The notes: generated by a model not told the origin, from the sequence alone. 64,000 nt of DNA from Breoghania sp. L-A4 (GCF_003432385.1 NZ_CP031841.1:3015579-3079578); one strand, 5' to 3'. Shown: positions 1 through 9,133, counted from the stretch's first letter. A program made the numbers and translations.

Positions 1-540
1 CTGGGCGATTCCCATCGCCGACATGTTGGCCTGGTTGAAGAAGATGCGGCCGAAATGCTCGCGGTCGGGAAACACGTCGGTCTGGTTCGGCAGGTTGGCG
101 CCACCTGAATCCACCAGGTAAATGCACGGCAAGCGGTTCTCGCGCGCTATTTCCTGGGCGCGCAGGTGCTTCTTCACCGTCATCGGGTAATAGGTCCCGC
201 CCTTGATGGTCGCATCGTTGCACACGATCATGCACTCACGCCCCGAGACGCGGCCGATCCCGGTGATCAGTCCCGCACCATGGATCGCGTCGTTGTACAG
301 ACCGTGCGCGGCGAGCGGCGAGAGTTCGAGAAACGGCGTCCCCGGATCGATCAGCCGCAGGACGCGCTCGCGCGGCAGCAACTTGCCGCGCGAAAGATGC
401 CTTTCGCGGGCACGCGCCGGTCCGCCGGCGGCTGCCTCCGCGCGCTTGGCCTTCAAATCGTCGATCAGCAATTGCATGTCGGCCGCCTGGTGGCGGAATG
501 CATCGGATGCCGGGGAGATATCGGATTTCACAACCGCCAC
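1..540 (-). CDS. mccB: Methylcrotonyl-CoA carboxylase beta subunit (N-terminal 180 residues; cut by window edge)
   Basis: Carboxyltransferase subunit of a biotin-dependent acyl-CoA carboxylase; in leucine breakdown it transfers CO2 from carboxybiotin to 3-methylcrotonyl-CoA. The visible part reads [18 protein letters not shown], then the family stretches [14 protein letters not shown] (about 55-68), [36 protein letters not shown] and [15 protein letters not shown], which are hallmarks of the crotonase-fold N domain. A GTG start at 540 is chosen because AAGGAAAG lies about 8 bases upstream and the family normally begins a few residues before the SP.SDAFR segment. The rest (about 355 residues) lies beyond base 1. 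A propionyl- or geranyl-CoA carboxylase beta chain is the alternative, but the [10 protein letters not shown] wording favours methylcrotonyl. Confidence 0.88.
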   Translation of the reverse strand, partial: MAVVKSDISPASDAFRHQAADMQLLIDDLKAKRAEAAAGGPARARERHLSRGKLLPRERVLRLIDPGTPFLELSPLAAHGLYNDAIHGAGLITGIGRVSGRECMIVCNDATIKGGTYYPMTVKKHLRAQEIARENRLPCIYLVDSGGANLPNQTDVFPDREHFGRIFFNQANMSAMGIAQ

Positions 541-600
541 GCGTAAGCCTTTCCTTGCAATCGATCTTTTTATCGAGAATCTGGCAGCTTGAGACCCGCG

Positions 601-999
601 CTACCGCTGTTCCGGCTTGTCCACCGGGCCGCCCGCGTCCCGCCAGGCGCCGAATCCGCCGGCGATATGCGCCACGTTTTCCAGCCCCATATCCTGCACG
701 GCCTTGGTGGCCAGAGCCGAACGCAAGCCGCCGGCGCAGAAGAACACAAAGCGCTTGTCCTGGGAGAAGACCTCACGGTGATACGGGCTGTCTGGATCGA
801 CCCAGAATTCCAGCATGCCGCGCGGCGCGTGAACGGCACCCGGCACCTTGCCCTCGCGCGCCAGTTCGCGGATGTCGCGCAGATCGACAAGGACGACGCC
901 CGGATCGCCCGAAAGCGCCAAAGCCTCGCCGGCACTCAACGTGACGATCTCGCGTTCGGCCTCTTCAACGAGATCCTTGTAGCCGCGCTTCATTGCCAT
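601..999 (-). CDS. Rhodanese-like domain protein
   Basis: Single-domain rhodanese of 132 residues, expected to carry persulfide sulfur in the cytoplasm. The fold is seen as VVLVDLRDIREL (about 36-46), GAVHAPRGMLEFW, and an active-site loop with Cys88 in FFCAGGLRSA, followed by GFGAWRDAGGP near the C terminus. The reading frame extends far upstream, but the ATG at 999 is preferred because GGAAGGAAC sits 6-9 bases before it and the upstream residues look non-coding. The Cys loop CAGGLRS differs from the CXXGXR[ST] of thiosulfate enzymes only in detail, so activity is plausible. The physiological sulfur acceptor cannot be told. Confidence 0.85.
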   Translation of the reverse strand: MAMKRGYKDLVEEAEREIVTLSAGEALALSGDPGVVLVDLRDIRELAREGKVPGAVHAPRGMLEFWVDPDSPYHREVFSQDKRFVFFCAGGLRSALATKAVQDMGLENVAHIAGGFGAWRDAGGPVDKPEQR

Positions 1000-1130
1000 T
1001 GCTGTTCCTTCCGATACGCCCACAACGAGCGAATATGGAAGCGAGTGTCGCGACTCGGCAATCGAATAACAAGGGTCCCGATCGACGCTCCTGGGAGCAT
1101 CAGCACGCAAGCGCCTCGCGCAGAACGACA

Positions 1131-1156
1131 AAAGGCGCGGATTGCGCCGCGCCTTT
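1131..1156 (-). terminator. Rho-independent terminator after the 43-residue membrane protein gene
   Basis: A perfect 10-bp stem, AAAGGCGCGG (1131-1140) with CCGCGCCTTT (1147-1156), and a 6-base loop. Read on the minus strand it ends in a short TTTTG run. It separates the small upstream gene from the rhodanese gene. Confidence 0.7.
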
Positions 1157-1198
1157 CGCCAAATTCCCGGAATATTCTTGTCGCTATCGTGGTCGGTG

Positions 1199-1330
1199 TC
1201 AGCGCGCGACGAGCGTCGTCGCAGCAGGATCAAATCCACCAAACAGATACACGAGCATCAGAGCGCCTCCGAGGGTCAAGACCGTCCAGGTCATCACACC
1301 CCAGCAGGACTTCTGCGCATGATCGTCCAT
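1199..1330 (-). CDS. Small single-pass membrane protein (43 aa)
   Basis: A short reading frame of 43 residues that length cut-offs would miss. It starts with ATG at 1330, has a good ribosome site (TAGGAG, about 4 bases upstream), and is followed by a convincing terminator. The product begins MDDHAQKSCWGVMTWT and continues into one hydrophobic helix (about residues 12-31, TWTVLTLGGALMLVYLFGGF), ending DPAATTLVAR. The single Cys9 precedes the helix. I do not recognise a family. Coding is inferred from start signal, hydrophobic profile and terminator together; no function is assigned. Confidence 0.6.
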   Translation of the reverse strand: MDDHAQKSCWGVMTWTVLTLGGALMLVYLFGGFDPAATTLVAR

Positions 1331-1645
1331 GAAACTCCTATCCGCATATGGCGCGCGCCTGGCCGGGAGAAACCGGCGCGCTTGTTTCCGTACAGCGATT
1401 TAACGCCATGGTAACGCTTTCGCAAGTGCGAACAAACCCGAAGCGCGGCCTTATGCACATGGCTGTCACGCTCCCTGTGCATAACCGGCGTCATGCTCCC
1501 GCGGTTCAGAACCCCGCGCAAACCAAGGGTTTTGACGCGTCCGGGCAAGCCGCCTTCCGCGCATGCGAGGGTCCTCAGAGAGGGCACGCCCTATGCCCCG
1601 AACCCGTTCCCGCGTATTGTTCATGCCCCTGATCGGATTGGCATC
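1331..1645. other. Intergenic region, divergent promoters
   Basis: About 315 bases between a minus-strand small gene and a plus-strand DUF599 gene. It must hold two divergent promoters. No riboswitch, repeat or further gene was seen. Confidence 0.5.
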
Positions 1646-2347
1646 ATGACTTCGCTCTCCCCCATCGACGCGGCCGCGCTGGGCTGGTTCCTTGTCTGCT
1701 GGACGGCCTTCAACTGGCTCGTTGGGCACAGCCGCTGGAAACACCGCACCCTGTCGCACACCATGGACGGCTATCGCCATGCCTGGATGCTGGCGATGCG
1801 CGAACGCCCGATGCGCATGGTGGATACCCAGATCATCTCCGGCTTGCAGCAGGGAACCGCCTTCTTCGCCTCCACCGCCCTGCTCGCACTGGGCGGCGGC
1901 TTCGCGATGCTCAATGCGACCGAGCGGGTGCTGGAACTCTACGCCGACCTGCCGTTTTCCATCGCCATGACCCGCGGCCAGTGGGAGGCAAAGGTCCTCG
2001 GCCTGATGATGATCTTCGCCTACACGTTCTTCAAGTTCGGCTGGGCCTACCGTCTGTTCAACTATTGCTCGATCCTGGTCGGCGCCGTGCCGCACGACAC
2101 CACCCCGACCCCGCACGCGCTCGCGATGGCGGAAAAGGCAGCGGCCATGAACATTCTCGCCGGCCGTCACTTCAACCAGGGTCAGCGGGCGCTGTTCTTT
2201 TCCATCGGCTTCATGAGCTGGTTCGCCGGGCCGTTGCCGTTCGTCGCCGTCACAAGTTGCGTCACTTTGGTGCTCACACGCAGGCAGTTCTTCTCGAATG
2301 CGCTGGAGGCGGCGCGCACGCCGACTGGCGAGAACAACCAGGTCTAA
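1646..2347 (+). CDS. DUF599 family membrane protein
   Basis: Inner-membrane protein of 233 residues in the DUF599 family, whose function is unknown. It shows the typical order: a first helix (ALGWFLVCWTAFNWLV), the conserved stretch WKHRTLSHTMDGYRHAWMLAMRERPMRMVDTQIISGLQQGTAFF given here in parts, two further helices around TALLALGGGFAML and MMIFAYTFFKFGWAYRLFNY, and a C-terminal pair near FFSIGFMSWFAGPLPFVAVTS. The ATG at 1646 is chosen over an earlier in-frame start because the upstream residues are charged and unlike the family. It appears monocistronic. Confidence 0.85.
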   Translation: MTSLSPIDAAALGWFLVCWTAFNWLVGHSRWKHRTLSHTMDGYRHAWMLAMRERPMRMVDTQIISGLQQGTAFFASTALLALGGGFAMLNATERVLELYADLPFSIAMTRGQWEAKVLGLMMIFAYTFFKFGWAYRLFNYCSILVGAVPHDTTPTPHALAMAEKAAAMNILAGRHFNQGQRALFFSIGFMSWFAGPLPFVAVTSCVTLVLTRRQFFSNALEAARTPTGENNQV

Positions 2348-2723
2348 GCCCAAACACGCCGTGGCGACCGTCCGGCGATCGCCACACCGCAGCACGCATG
2401 CTCACGACGCGCCTCCAGAGTTCGGACGCAATCGTGCAAGTGCGGAGCGGAATTCAAGAACCTTATAAAACCCATTGAAAGAAATAAAGTTTCAACAGCG
2501 CGAGTGGCCAACTTGACGCTATGACAACTAATTTACACGGAGGTGATATATCTCACAGTGAGATTGCCTCATACGGTGTTTTCCTTAGCGCGTTCCCAGC
2601 GTGCTGCCAGCGCATAGCGTCCCAGTCAGCGCCTTTCGAGACCAGCGCGTCGCCATCCCCGCGGCATCGCCGGGTCCGCACGCTGTCAACATGGTGGACA
2701 TCGACAATGTGCCGGAGGACAGG
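2348..2723. other. Intergenic region with a palindrome
   Basis: Gene-free stretch upstream of the globin gene with an AT-richer centre. The only structure noticed is the 15-base palindrome described separately at 2550-2564. Confidence 0.4.
2550..2564. promoter_or_regulatory. Palindrome ATCTCAC-A-GTGAGAT, possible operator
   Basis: A perfect 7-bp inverted repeat around one central base in the AT-rich part of the globin leader, about 160 bases before the start codon. It could be a repressor or activator site. No copy was noticed elsewhere in the window and no regulator is adjacent, so this is only a candidate. Confidence 0.3.
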
Positions 2724-3104
2724 ATGACAATGGCGACGCTCTACTTCGAACTTGGCGGACTACCCGCCATGCGGACGACCGCACACGCGCTGTATGACCA
2801 CTTGCGCGAGGACGCGCAGTTCGCCGATCGCGCGGCCCGGATCGGAAAGTCCGAACTGGTCGGCAGGCTCGAGGCCTTCCTCACATTCACGTTCGGGGGC
2901 TCACCCTATTACGAAGGTCAATCCCTGCGCACGGACTACAAGATCCTGCTGCAATCAGACCAGGAATTCGACCGTTTCTGCAATCTCATCCCCGCCGCCC
3001 TGCACTCGGTCCGAGCCTCGCTCGCGGCGCGTGACGACGCGATCACCGCCATCGAGCAAATGCGCAACGTCGTTCTCGACAAACCCGTTGCGCAACCTGC
3101 CTGA
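2724..3104 (+). CDS. Truncated-hemoglobin-like protein, group I type, proximal His replaced
   Basis: A 126-residue protein whose layout follows group I truncated globins: TLYFELGG at the start (family T.Y.kiGG), Tyr24 at the B10-like position, AFLTFTFGGSPYYEG (51-65; family FL..ALGGP.pYtG), then F-helix LRTDYKILL, and EFDRFCNLIPAALHS. Where the family carries the heme-binding proximal His (MK.vHqgl) this protein has Tyr72. That would leave tyrosinate ligation or no heme at all. The start is placed at 2724 because GGAGG lies 6 bases upstream; an in-frame ATG at 2691 lacks such a site. It is monocistronic and convergent with the next gene. Confidence 0.6.
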   Translation: MTMATLYFELGGLPAMRTTAHALYDHLREDAQFADRAARIGKSELVGRLEAFLTFTFGGSPYYEGQSLRTDYKILLQSDQEFDRFCNLIPAALHSVRASLAARDDAITAIEQMRNVVLDKPVAQPA

Positions 3105-3176
3105 CGCAACCGCCATCGGCCTCTTGATTCCACCCTGTGCTGCGACGACACGCGACGAAATTCACACGCAAAACGC

Positions 3177-3214
3177 AATGAACCGGGCGTTGCATCTGCG
3201 CCGCCCGGTTCATT
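3177..3214. terminator. Terminator-like hairpin between convergent genes
   Basis: A 13-bp perfect stem, AATGAACCGGGCG with CGCCCGGTTCATT, and a 12-base loop. On the minus strand it is followed by GCGTTTTGCG. It sits between the convergent globin and SH3-like genes and could serve both. Confidence 0.65.
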
Positions 3215-3260
3215 GCATTGACACCATGTTCGACACCCGTCGGCGGGCCGACCCGCGGGC

Positions 3261-3617
3261 CTATCCAGGGGACAGCATCCGTCCATCCACATTGCCGACC
3301 AATCCGTCGGCCTCGATCTCGCACCAGCGGGTGTCGAGCAGGGCCCGCTGCTGATCCGGAGTCGCGTCCTGCCACGCTTGCGAGGGGATTGCCGGCTCAC
3401 ACCAAAGCACCCTGATGTCGCCGGTGCCACGCCGGACCGTCCCGATCGCCTGGGAATCCGGGTCCATTTCCAGACGCAGTTCGATATCCGACAAAGTGTG
3501 GAACGGCATCTCGTGTGGCGCGGGCGAAAACGCTTGCGCCGGGGCCGCGGAACCGACAAGGAAAGCTACAGCGCAGGCGGCTTTCACCGCCCGCGCTGTC
3601 GTGTACAACACGCGCAT
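3261..3617 (-). CDS. Exported SH3-like domain protein
   Basis: Secreted or periplasmic protein of 118 residues. Residues 1-29 form a clear signal peptide (hydrophobic AACAVAFLVGSAAPAQA, cleavage after AQA). The mature part resembles a bacterial SH3 (type 3) domain: LRLEMDPDSQAIGTVRRGTG, RVLWCEP, then TRWCEIEADGLVGNVDGRML, matching the usual W..V...G..GWV.G.yL close. It has two Cys (in LWCEP and RWCEI) that may form a disulfide. It starts 13 bases after the clpP stop and so is probably co-transcribed with it. Such domains bind peptides or cell wall; no precise role is visible. Confidence 0.65.
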   Translation of the reverse strand: MRVLYTTARAVKAACAVAFLVGSAAPAQAFSPAPHEMPFHTLSDIELRLEMDPDSQAIGTVRRGTGDIRVLWCEPAIPSQAWQDATPDQQRALLDTRWCEIEADGLVGNVDGRMLSPG

Positions 3618-3630
3618 TGTCGTATCCGCG

Positions 3631-4248
3631 CTAGCCGAGTTCGGATGCCTGTGCGGCGATCTTGCCGACGAGACCGTACTTGATCGCCTCGTCGGGAGAC
3701 ATCCAGTAGTCCCGGTCGGTGTCCTTGTCGATCCGCTCGACCGGCTGCCCCGTGGCTTCGGAGAAGATCTTGTTCAGGCGATCCTTCATCTTCAGGATCT
3801 CGCGCGCCTGGATCTCGATATCGGTTGCCGGGCCGCCTGCGCCACCGGACGGTTGGTGCAGCAGAAAGCGGGTGTTCGGGGTGCAATAGCGATCCTCGAG
3901 CGGCACCGACACGAAAATCAGCGCGCCCGCGCTCGCCACCCAGCCCATGCCCAGCATGCGCACCTTCGGCACGATAAACTTGATGGTGTCGTGGATCATG
4001 TCGCCGGATTCCACGTGGCCGCCCGGCGAGGACACGATCACGGTGATCGGATCGTTCGAGACCTGTGCCAGCGCCATCAGCCGCGCGCAAACGTCCCGCG
4101 CCAACTCCATGGTGATCTGGCCCGTGATGAGAACGGTGCGTGCCTCAAACAGGTGTTTATCGACGGGGATCGACTGCTGCGTCTTGGTCTTTTCTTCATC
4201 CTCTTCCTCGTCGAGACGGGAGGGCGAAGTGGCGGCATAATCCTTCAT
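3631..4248 (-). CDS. clpP: ClpP-family serine protease (paralogue)
   Basis: Proteolytic subunit of the Clp system, 205 residues. The catalytic triad is in register with E. coli ClpP: Ser106 (GWVASAGAL), His131 ([11 protein letters not shown]) and Asp180 ([11 protein letters not shown]), with spacings of 25 and 49 residues. The N terminus is unusual, an acidic lysine-rich extension ([13 protein letters not shown]) instead of a short propeptide. The nucleophile loop reads VASAGAL rather than the canonical AASMGA. This fits the secondary ClpP copies common in Hyphomicrobiales, not the main one next to clpX. Whether it pairs with ClpA/ClpX or acts alone cannot be told. Confidence 0.85.
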   Translation of the reverse strand: MKDYAATSPSRLDEEEDEEKTKTQQSIPVDKHLFEARTVLITGQITMELARDVCARLMALAQVSNDPITVIVSSPGGHVESGDMIHDTIKFIVPKVRMLGMGWVASAGALIFVSVPLEDRYCTPNTRFLLHQPSGGAGGPATDIEIQAREILKMKDRLNKIFSEATGQPVERIDKDTDRDYWMSPDEAIKYGLVGKIAAQASELG

Positions 4249-4491
4249 GCGGGAATCCTGCTGTTGCGGGTGTTCAGCCGGCGAACCGGCGAAGCGTGCT
4301 TGTCATGCCCCATATCTAGGCCATGGCGCACGCCCTAGCAAACGCTCAAGTGGCAATTGTGGCGTCAAAGCCCAATCAACACCGGCGGGGTGACCAGCTG
4401 GTAAACGTCACATCCGCAACGCCGGCGCGGCACGATCCAGCACCCGCGACGGGTGGCGATCCGGCCTTACTGCCGCCGACACACACCGGCA

Positions 4492-5667
4492 TCAGGAATG
4501 AGCGGCGAACGCCGGAGCGAGCCCGCCCAATTGAACCTGGTTCCTGCCCTGCTGCTTGGCGCCGTAAAGCGCCTCGTCCGCCTCCTGCATCAGGGCATCA
4601 AGCGCCGCCACGCCGCCGCGCGCGCAGGCGACACCGATGCTGACGGAGACCGGAATGACCTGTCCCGCGCGCACGATGCTCAGCTCGTCGACGGCCCGGC
4701 GCAACTCATCGGCAATACGGCAAGCCGTCGGTCCATCGACGTCGGGCAACATCGCCACAAATTCCTCGCCGCCAATACGACCGAACAGATCGCTCTTTCT
4801 CAACCGCCCGCCAATGGTCTCGCAGAACCGCAGCAGCACCATGTCACCGGCCTGGTGGCCGTGGGAATCGTTGATCGTCTTGAAGTGATCGAGATCGAAC
4901 AGCAGCAAGGCGATGAAGCCGCCATCCTGCTGCACCCGGCTGATCTCCCGGTCGGCAAGGGTGAACACCGCCTTGCGGGTCAGAACGTTGGTCAGCGAAT
5001 CGAACTCCGCCTCCTGGCGCAGCGCACGCATGGTGCGGTCGTTGTGCAGGGCGACGCCGAGCAGCGCGCCAATCATCAGGATGACAGAGGGAAAATACAT
5101 CGACGCAGCGAAGCCGTTTCCCGCATTCATGATGTCATAGGGCAGGTCCGAGACCAGCGAGTAGATCCCGCGCACCGCATGCAGGCCGCCGTTGATCGCG
5201 AACAGTATGGCCAACCCCCTGCGCAGGAACGCACCGTCGTTGGCGCACCGCCAGAACTCGATGGCAACGGCCGACGAGTAGATCGCCGTCAGGCCGGAGA
5301 TCAGCAGCATCCTGTTGCTGGTGTCGTCGTGAAGCGCGGGCACCTGGCTGGCGAACAGCCATATCGCGAGTGGCGCCAATGCGACGGGGACATACATTGG
5401 CCGCCCCGAGAAGCCACGAGAACCGTACCAGCCGGTTCCAAGTCCGAGCATCAGAAACCCGACCGCGACATCGATTGAAATCCAGTCGGGAATATATCCA
5501 CGCGCCATGATCAGGGGAAACGCCGGCGCACGCACCAGAAAGCTGATCCCCCACCAGAAAAGTCCGACCTCCTGCCGGGTCGTGCGCCAGACCCAAAGCA
5601 AAGTAATGCCGACGAGAAAACACAGGGTGCCCAGCAGCAGCAGCAGGGTTGAAATATCAAGATTCAT
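4492..5667 (-). CDS. Membrane-bound diguanylate cyclase
   Basis: Makes the second messenger c-di-GMP from two GTP. The first 210 or so residues of 391 form about six membrane helices with no recognised sensory family. The GGDEF domain follows, with DSLTNVLTRKA (223-233), the metal-binding FDLDHFKTINDSHGH (257-271) and an active-site GGEEF at 299-303. An RxxD inhibitory site (RKSD, 290-293) lies exactly five residues before the motif, so product inhibition is expected. There is no EAL domain. The ATG at 5667 (MNLDIS) is preferred because the upstream extension is not membrane-like, though no strong ribosome site is visible for either start. Confidence 0.88.
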   Translation of the reverse strand: MNLDISTLLLLLGTLCFLVGITLLWVWRTTRQEVGLFWWGISFLVRAPAFPLIMARGYIPDWISIDVAVGFLMLGLGTGWYGSRGFSGRPMYVPVALAPLAIWLFASQVPALHDDTSNRMLLISGLTAIYSSAVAIEFWRCANDGAFLRRGLAILFAINGGLHAVRGIYSLVSDLPYDIMNAGNGFAASMYFPSVILMIGALLGVALHNDRTMRALRQEAEFDSLTNVLTRKAVFTLADREISRVQQDGGFIALLLFDLDHFKTINDSHGHQAGDMVLLRFCETIGGRLRKSDLFGRIGGEEFVAMLPDVDGPTACRIADELRRAVDELSIVRAGQVIPVSVSIGVACARGGVAALDALMQEADEALYGAKQQGRNQVQLGGLAPAFAAHS

Positions 5668-5819
5668 GGTAGCGGCGGAACCCACAGCGGCTGACGGAGG
5701 ACGCCCCAAGCGCGCCAAGTTACGTAATCTGCCGGATAGAGATTATTGATGCGTAAACTTTATCAATTCCCGGTGGAAAAGCGACCGGCGCTGCCCGGAG
5801 AGACAACACAGCCGCGTGA

Positions 5820-6314
5820 TCAGCGGCTTTTCAAGAGGTCGAGAATTTCCTGAAGGTCGATCGCGCGGCGCGCCGTCGCCCGCATGCCGCACAGGGCCAT
5901 CGCGGGCTTGTAGGCCGTGCCGCCATCGTAATAGGCGATCGTGAAGGCGCAGGAGGTGTCGCGCCACTTGATCCACAAACGCTGCACGTCGCGCAGTTCA
6001 GTGCGGACCGGCTCGCCGAGAACGCGTCTCAGTTCCGAGTAGGCCGCGTTCAGCCGTTCGTCCCAGAACCTCTGCTCGCGGACGGCGCATGCGCTCATGC
6101 CCATCGTGTGCTGATTGTCGGGATGATCCATGCATGGGTCGGCGGCGGCGCCGATACACTGGTCGACCAGGGCGTTCATATCGTGCGCCGCCTCGATGCA
6201 CGATTGCAGGTTGGAACGGTCCGCCGCCGTCGTTTCCAGAAAATTGTCCTGCGCCCGCGCTCCCGACGCAGCCGCAAGCGCCACCACGGCGCAAAGCAAA
6301 ATCGACCGCATCAA
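5820..6314 (-). CDS. Exported LprI/DUF1311-like protein
   Basis: A 164-residue exported protein with a signal peptide (MMRSILLCAVVALAAASGARA). The mature part fits the DUF1311 / lysozyme-inhibitor LprI family: repeated Cys (C39, C53, C61, C76), CAVREQRFWDERLNAAYSELRRVLG, and RLWIKWRDTSCAF, the family's most conserved segment. The Cys probably form disulfides in the periplasm. It stands alone, divergent from the 7-kb region. The family includes lysozyme inhibitors, but that role is not certain here. Confidence 0.8.
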   Translation of the reverse strand: MMRSILLCAVVALAAASGARAQDNFLETTAADRSNLQSCIEAAHDMNALVDQCIGAAADPCMDHPDNQHTMGMSACAVREQRFWDERLNAAYSELRRVLGEPVRTELRDVQRLWIKWRDTSCAFTIAYYDGGTAYKPAMALCGMRATARRAIDLQEILDLLKSR

Positions 6315-7029
6315 AGCCTCCCGCGAGTCGTCAGCCGCCCCCGGCTTCAGTGGAGCAGCATAGCCGGGTCGGCCGCCAGTTCAACGGGTCCGAACGCATG
6401 GCCGGCGCATATCGGCGCCGGTACACCGGAAGGGATGTTGACCTGGCCATGTCGGAGCGTTTGGGGAGAGCATTAGGAGCTTGGAAAGCCGGCTCGCGAA
6501 GCGCGAAAGCACGCTTGCTTCACGACGCGCGTCATCCGCGTACCGGCCCTGGGCGACGGGGAACGGTGATACTATGCGACGGCGTTCTTGGGCGCGACGT
6601 CGGTGTCTTCCTCATCGGAGAGGCGCACGCACGGCACGGGACCGGACCCTGCGCCTATCGCGTCTACACCGAGATCCTGCTTGCAGGGACATTCCCTGAT
6701 GGGGCGGATCATCACCACATGGGGGAACCAGAACCGATTCGGCGACTGCCAGCCTGAGCGGACACACCGAAGACGATTGGGGCAGTTCAGGCAGATGGAT
6801 GACACCGGACTATTACAACCTCTGCGATCAGCGCCGACCACATGCAGTGAACGAATTCCTGCGAACGACATGGGCGGAACCTCTGGTTAATGCGACTCAA
6901 ACCCTAACCGGCGAACCCCTCCCAGTCTGTTCGGTCGAATGCGGTCCGAACTACCCGCTACGTAGCGCACACATGCGAGCAAAAAAGCGCTAAAACACGG
7001 TGATTCACAGTGAGAATGGGACAACAGGG
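6315..7029. other. Gene-free region before cobC
   Basis: About 715 bases with only short, poorly composed reading frames on both strands. I looked for a cobalamin riboswitch upstream of cobC and found no AGCCAGGAGACC-type B12 box here. A cysteine-containing minus-strand frame at 6572-6871 was considered and left out. Confidence 0.4.
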
Positions 7030-8163
7030 ATGCGGCACGGCGGCGATTTGAGCGAGGCGGCGCGCCATTTCGGCGGCAGCCGAAACGATTGGCTCGACCT
7101 GTCGACGGGAATCAATCCCCATGCGTGGCAATGGCCCGAATCGCGCCACGGGACAACACATGCGCCAGGCGAACGGAACGCATCCGAAACGCCGCGAAAC
7201 GGGCCGCAATTCACTCTTGCGGCGGACGCCTGGAGCACCCTCCCCGGCGACGCCGCGATGTCCTCCTTGCTGGACGCGGCGCGTGGCGCATATCGCGTGC
7301 CGGATGCGTTTGGCGTCACGGCCGCGCCCGGCACCGAATCCATCCTCGCGCGCCTGCCGACGATCGCGCCGCAGGGTGACGTCGTGGTGCTCTCGCCAAC
7401 CTATTCCAGCCATGCCGGCTGCTGGCGCGGCGCGCATCGTCCGGTTCGCGAAATCCTGTCGCTGGACGAGATCGGCGCCGCCGACCGGATCGTGGTGCTG
7501 GTCAACCCCAACAATCCCGATGGCCGCAGCCTCGCGCCTGAAGCCCTGCTCGACGTCGCCCGCATGCTCGCCGCCCGTGACGGGCTGCTGATCATCGACG
7601 AGGCCTTCGCCGATGTCGCGCCGCAGACAAGCGTGCTGCCGCATGCCAGCACGACGCCTGTGGCCGTTCTGCGATCGTTCGGAAAGTTCTTCGGTCTCGC
7701 CGGATTGCGCCTCGGCTTCCTCGCGGGACCGCCTGCCCTGTGCGCAAGCCTGTCGGAGGCGATCGGCGGCTGGTCCGTCTCCGGCCCCGCGCTGGAGATC
7801 GGCGCCGCCGCATTGCGGGACACGGCGTGGCAGACAGAAATGCGCCAGACGCTGATCCGGGACAGCGCGGCGCTCGATGCCGTCCTCGCCCGGCATGGCC
7901 TGCCGATTGCCGGGGGCACGACGCTCTTCCGGCTGATCCGGCACGAACATGCCCATGCCCTGCACGCGGCACTGGCACGCCGGCACATCTGGACACGTGC
8001 CTTCGACTACGCGCCCCACTGGCTTCGCATCGGACTTCCGGGTACAGACGCAGCGCTGACGCGTTTCGACACGGCGTTGTCGCAATCCCTTGATGAACTG
8101 CCCCCGGCCGACGATCGGCGCCCGCCGCGGGCAGGCACCCGAACAGAAGACGCTTCATGCTGA
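7030..8163 (+). CDS. cobC: L-threonine-O-3-phosphate decarboxylase
   Basis: PLP enzyme that makes (R)-1-aminopropan-2-ol phosphate for the lower-ligand arm of cobalamin (CobC in the aerobic naming, CobD in Salmonella). It is a fold-type I aminotransferase-like protein with MRHGGDL at the start, substrate loop NPNNPDG (about 159-165), DEAF, and the Schiff-base Lys219 in LRSFGKFFGLAGLRLGFL. About 25 polar residues are inserted between INPHAWQWP and AWSTLPG compared with the usual layout. ATG at 7030 is chosen because the family starts at HGGDL; an in-frame start at 7000 is possible. It overlaps cobD by 7 bases, implying translational coupling. Confidence 0.85.
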   Translation: MRHGGDLSEAARHFGGSRNDWLDLSTGINPHAWQWPESRHGTTHAPGERNASETPRNGPQFTLAADAWSTLPGDAAMSSLLDAARGAYRVPDAFGVTAAPGTESILARLPTIAPQGDVVVLSPTYSSHAGCWRGAHRPVREILSLDEIGAADRIVVLVNPNNPDGRSLAPEALLDVARMLAARDGLLIIDEAFADVAPQTSVLPHASTTPVAVLRSFGKFFGLAGLRLGFLAGPPALCASLSEAIGGWSVSGPALEIGAAALRDTAWQTEMRQTLIRDSAALDAVLARHGLPIAGGTTLFRLIRHEHAHALHAALARRHIWTRAFDYAPHWLRIGLPGTDAALTRFDTALSQSLDELPPADDRRPPRAGTRTEDASC

Positions 8164-9133
8164 CTGGATCCGATGCCCTGTTGCTGCTGCTGGCCGCGCT
8201 GACTGTGGATGCCGTGATTGGCGATCCGGGCTGGCTGTGGCGTCGGCTGCCGCATCCGGTCGTCAACATTGGCCGACTGATTTCGGCGTTCGAGTTCCGC
8301 ACCAACAGCGCTTCCCTTTTGCCTCACGTCCGCCGCGCAGCCGGCGTCCTCCTGGTGGCGGTGCTGGTCGGCGCGAGCATCGTGATCGGGCTTGTGATGG
8401 AACACCTGTTCCGGATGGTGCCGGGCGGCTCGGTGCTGATCGTGCTTGCTGCCTCCACGCTGATCGCCCAGCGAAGCCTTACCGTGCATGTCACCGCTGT
8501 CCGCGACGGGATGAACCATGGGATCGACGAGGCACGTCACGCGGTGTCGATGATCGTCGGGCGGGATCCCGAGAGTCTCGACGAGGCGGGCATCGCGCGA
8601 GCGGCAATTGAGTCCTGCGCGGAAAACTTCTCCGACGGCGTTGTCGCGCCCGCCTTCTGGTTCGCCATCGGAGGCCTGCCCGGCATCATCGCCTACAAGG
8701 CGATCAACACCGCCGACTCGATGATCGGCCACCGCTCGGAGCGCTATGAGGCGTTCGGCTGGGCGGCCGCCCGTTTGGACGATGTTCTCAATCTGGTCCC
8801 GGCACGGCTTTCAGGCGTCCTGATCGCCCTGAGCGCCCGGGTCGCACGCGGCAGCACGCGGGCCGCCTTCACGGCGATGGTGAACGACGCCCAGACCCAC
8901 CGCTCCCCAATGCCGGCTGGCCCGAGGCTGCCATGGCGGGCGCTCTGGACGTGGCCCTGGCCGGGCCCCGTCACTACGGCACGCAGGTCGTGGACGACCC
9001 CTGGATGAATCCGGCGGGCCGCCCCGACGCCGATGCCAACGACATAACCCGCGCGGTGCGCGTCAACACGGCCGCATGGGTTCTGCTACTTGTCCTTATC
9101 GGATCCCTGGCCGCCCTCGTCTGGCGGCTGTAA
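8157..9133 (+). pseudogene. cobD: Adenosylcobinamide-phosphate synthase (cobD/cbiB), single-base frameshift
   Basis: Integral membrane enzyme that attaches aminopropanol (phosphate) to cobyric acid. The first frame (8157-8908) gives a normal CobD: VDAVIGDPGWLWRRLPHPVVNIGRLI, ARAAIESCAENFSDGVVAP, YKAINTADSMIGH and EAFGWAAARLDD. At the CCCC run 8905-8908 the frame is lost. The expected ending (HRSPNAGWPEAAMAGALDVA, GPRHYGTQVVDDPWMN and the last helix AAWVLLLVLIGSLAALVW) continues in the -1 frame to 9133. One missing C fully explains it. Because both halves are conserved, sequencing error is more likely than real decay. Confidence 0.85.

Noticed and set aside
6572-6871. 99-codon minus-strand frame with several Cys
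   Set aside because: A zinc-finger-like protein was considered, but the Cys spacing fits no known motif and no ribosome site was found.
6315-7029. Cobalamin riboswitch upstream of cobC
   Set aside because: No B12 box or CCCGCAACTG core was found on either strand; the only cobalamin riboswitch is upstream of cbtB.
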